Origin: Toxotes chatareus
Taxonomy: Eukaryota; Chordata; Actinopteri; Toxotidae
Direction of reading: 5' to 3'
Assembly (NCBI GenBank): GCA_016801885.1
Contig: CM028890.1
Location: forward strand, 12,454,001-12,518,000
DNA: 64,000 bases
Part shown: positions 63,840 through 64,000 of the stretch, piece by piece
How the letters are laid out: each line of letters starts with the position of its first letter
Position numbering within the stretch: position 1 is the stretch's first letter
Notes under the pieces: generated by a model
Databases searched by the model: none
What the model saw: only the letters and a program-made list of their open reading frames with translations
Told to the model about the DNA's origin: nothing
Translations under genes and position numbers: made by a program

Positions 63840-64000
63840 CTGAGTTATTTCTCGCCGCATCCAGTGCGCTCCCTCAGTATGGGGAGCGGAACACAGGCCG
63901 CAATGTGGCCGAGTGAGATAAGCGCACGGTAGCGGCCTCTTCATTCCCGATAAGCCCCTAAACCCATTATTTATGAAATGATTCATTATTATTTGGCTGT
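63700..64000 (-). promoter_or_regulatory. Probable tal1 non-coding exon 1 with GATA motifs
   Basis: A strong minus-strand donor AACG|GTAAGTGC places an exon end at 63700. GATAAG motifs occur at 63917-63922 (in AGATAAG) and 63949-63954, 32 bases apart, in a locally GC-rich segment. A GT microsatellite lies at 63804-63837. TAL1 promoters in vertebrates are driven by GATA factors, which makes this a likely promoter and first exon. The transcription start is not resolved, and the exon could belong to another gene starting here. Confidence 0.5.

Overview
The window looks like nuclear DNA from a ray-finned fish, most likely a percomorph teleost. Genes are split by short GT-AG introns, AT-rich spacers carry long CA/GT microsatellites and fragments of familiar teleost repeats, and the gene set includes otolin-1 and a teleost-type zp3. 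The gene order erich6-like, schip1, il12a, c3orf80-like, arl14, ppm1l, otol1 matches the human 3q25-3q26 block. The human genes IFT80, SMC4, TRIM59 and KPNA4, which lie between C3orf80 and ARL14, were not seen here. All exon models were built by hand from reading frames, splice dinucleotides and intron phase, without transcript data.

Layout. Bases 1-312 hold the last exon of an unrecognised plus-strand gene. A minus-strand FAM194-domain gene (erich6-like) follows at 1622-4616, with one intron that looks like a minor-spliceosome (U12-type) intron. At 5797-7768 and 9056-11085 lie two tandem paralogues. Each encodes a signal sequence, a four-cysteine ZP-N-like module and a long Pro/Thr/Tyr-rich tail. 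They share exon structure and promoter blocks, and are the least familiar genes here. schip1 (12614-21555) has two alternative first coding exons. il12a (23935-25560) follows, with a perfect kappa-B site next to its TATA box and AU-rich elements in its 3' UTR. zp3 (28686-31534) has eight exons. c3orf80-like (33107-33592) is a single-exon membrane protein.

From about 33.6 to 39.1 kb there is no intact gene. This stretch is a graveyard of mobile-element remnants and a decayed copy of a multicopy fish gene family. arl14 (39160-39765, minus) is a single-exon small GTPase. A small unrecognised minus-strand ORF with a possible myristoylation signal lies at 41446-41742. ppm1l (44679-50573, minus) is complete in four exons. 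otol1 (53328-55274, plus) is a signal peptide, collagen and C1q protein of the inner ear. A TAL1-type bHLH gene (59814-62275, minus) closes the window, with a probable 5' non-coding exon and two GATA motifs near 63.7-63.95 kb. TAL1 lies on human 1p33, so its position beside otol1 suggests a rearrangement or a duplicate copy.

The genes are independent neighbours rather than an operon. Thematically, three encode ZP-type modules (two ZP-N-like proteins and zp3), one is an otolith matrix protein, one is a cytokine subunit, and the rest are signalling or transcription factors.
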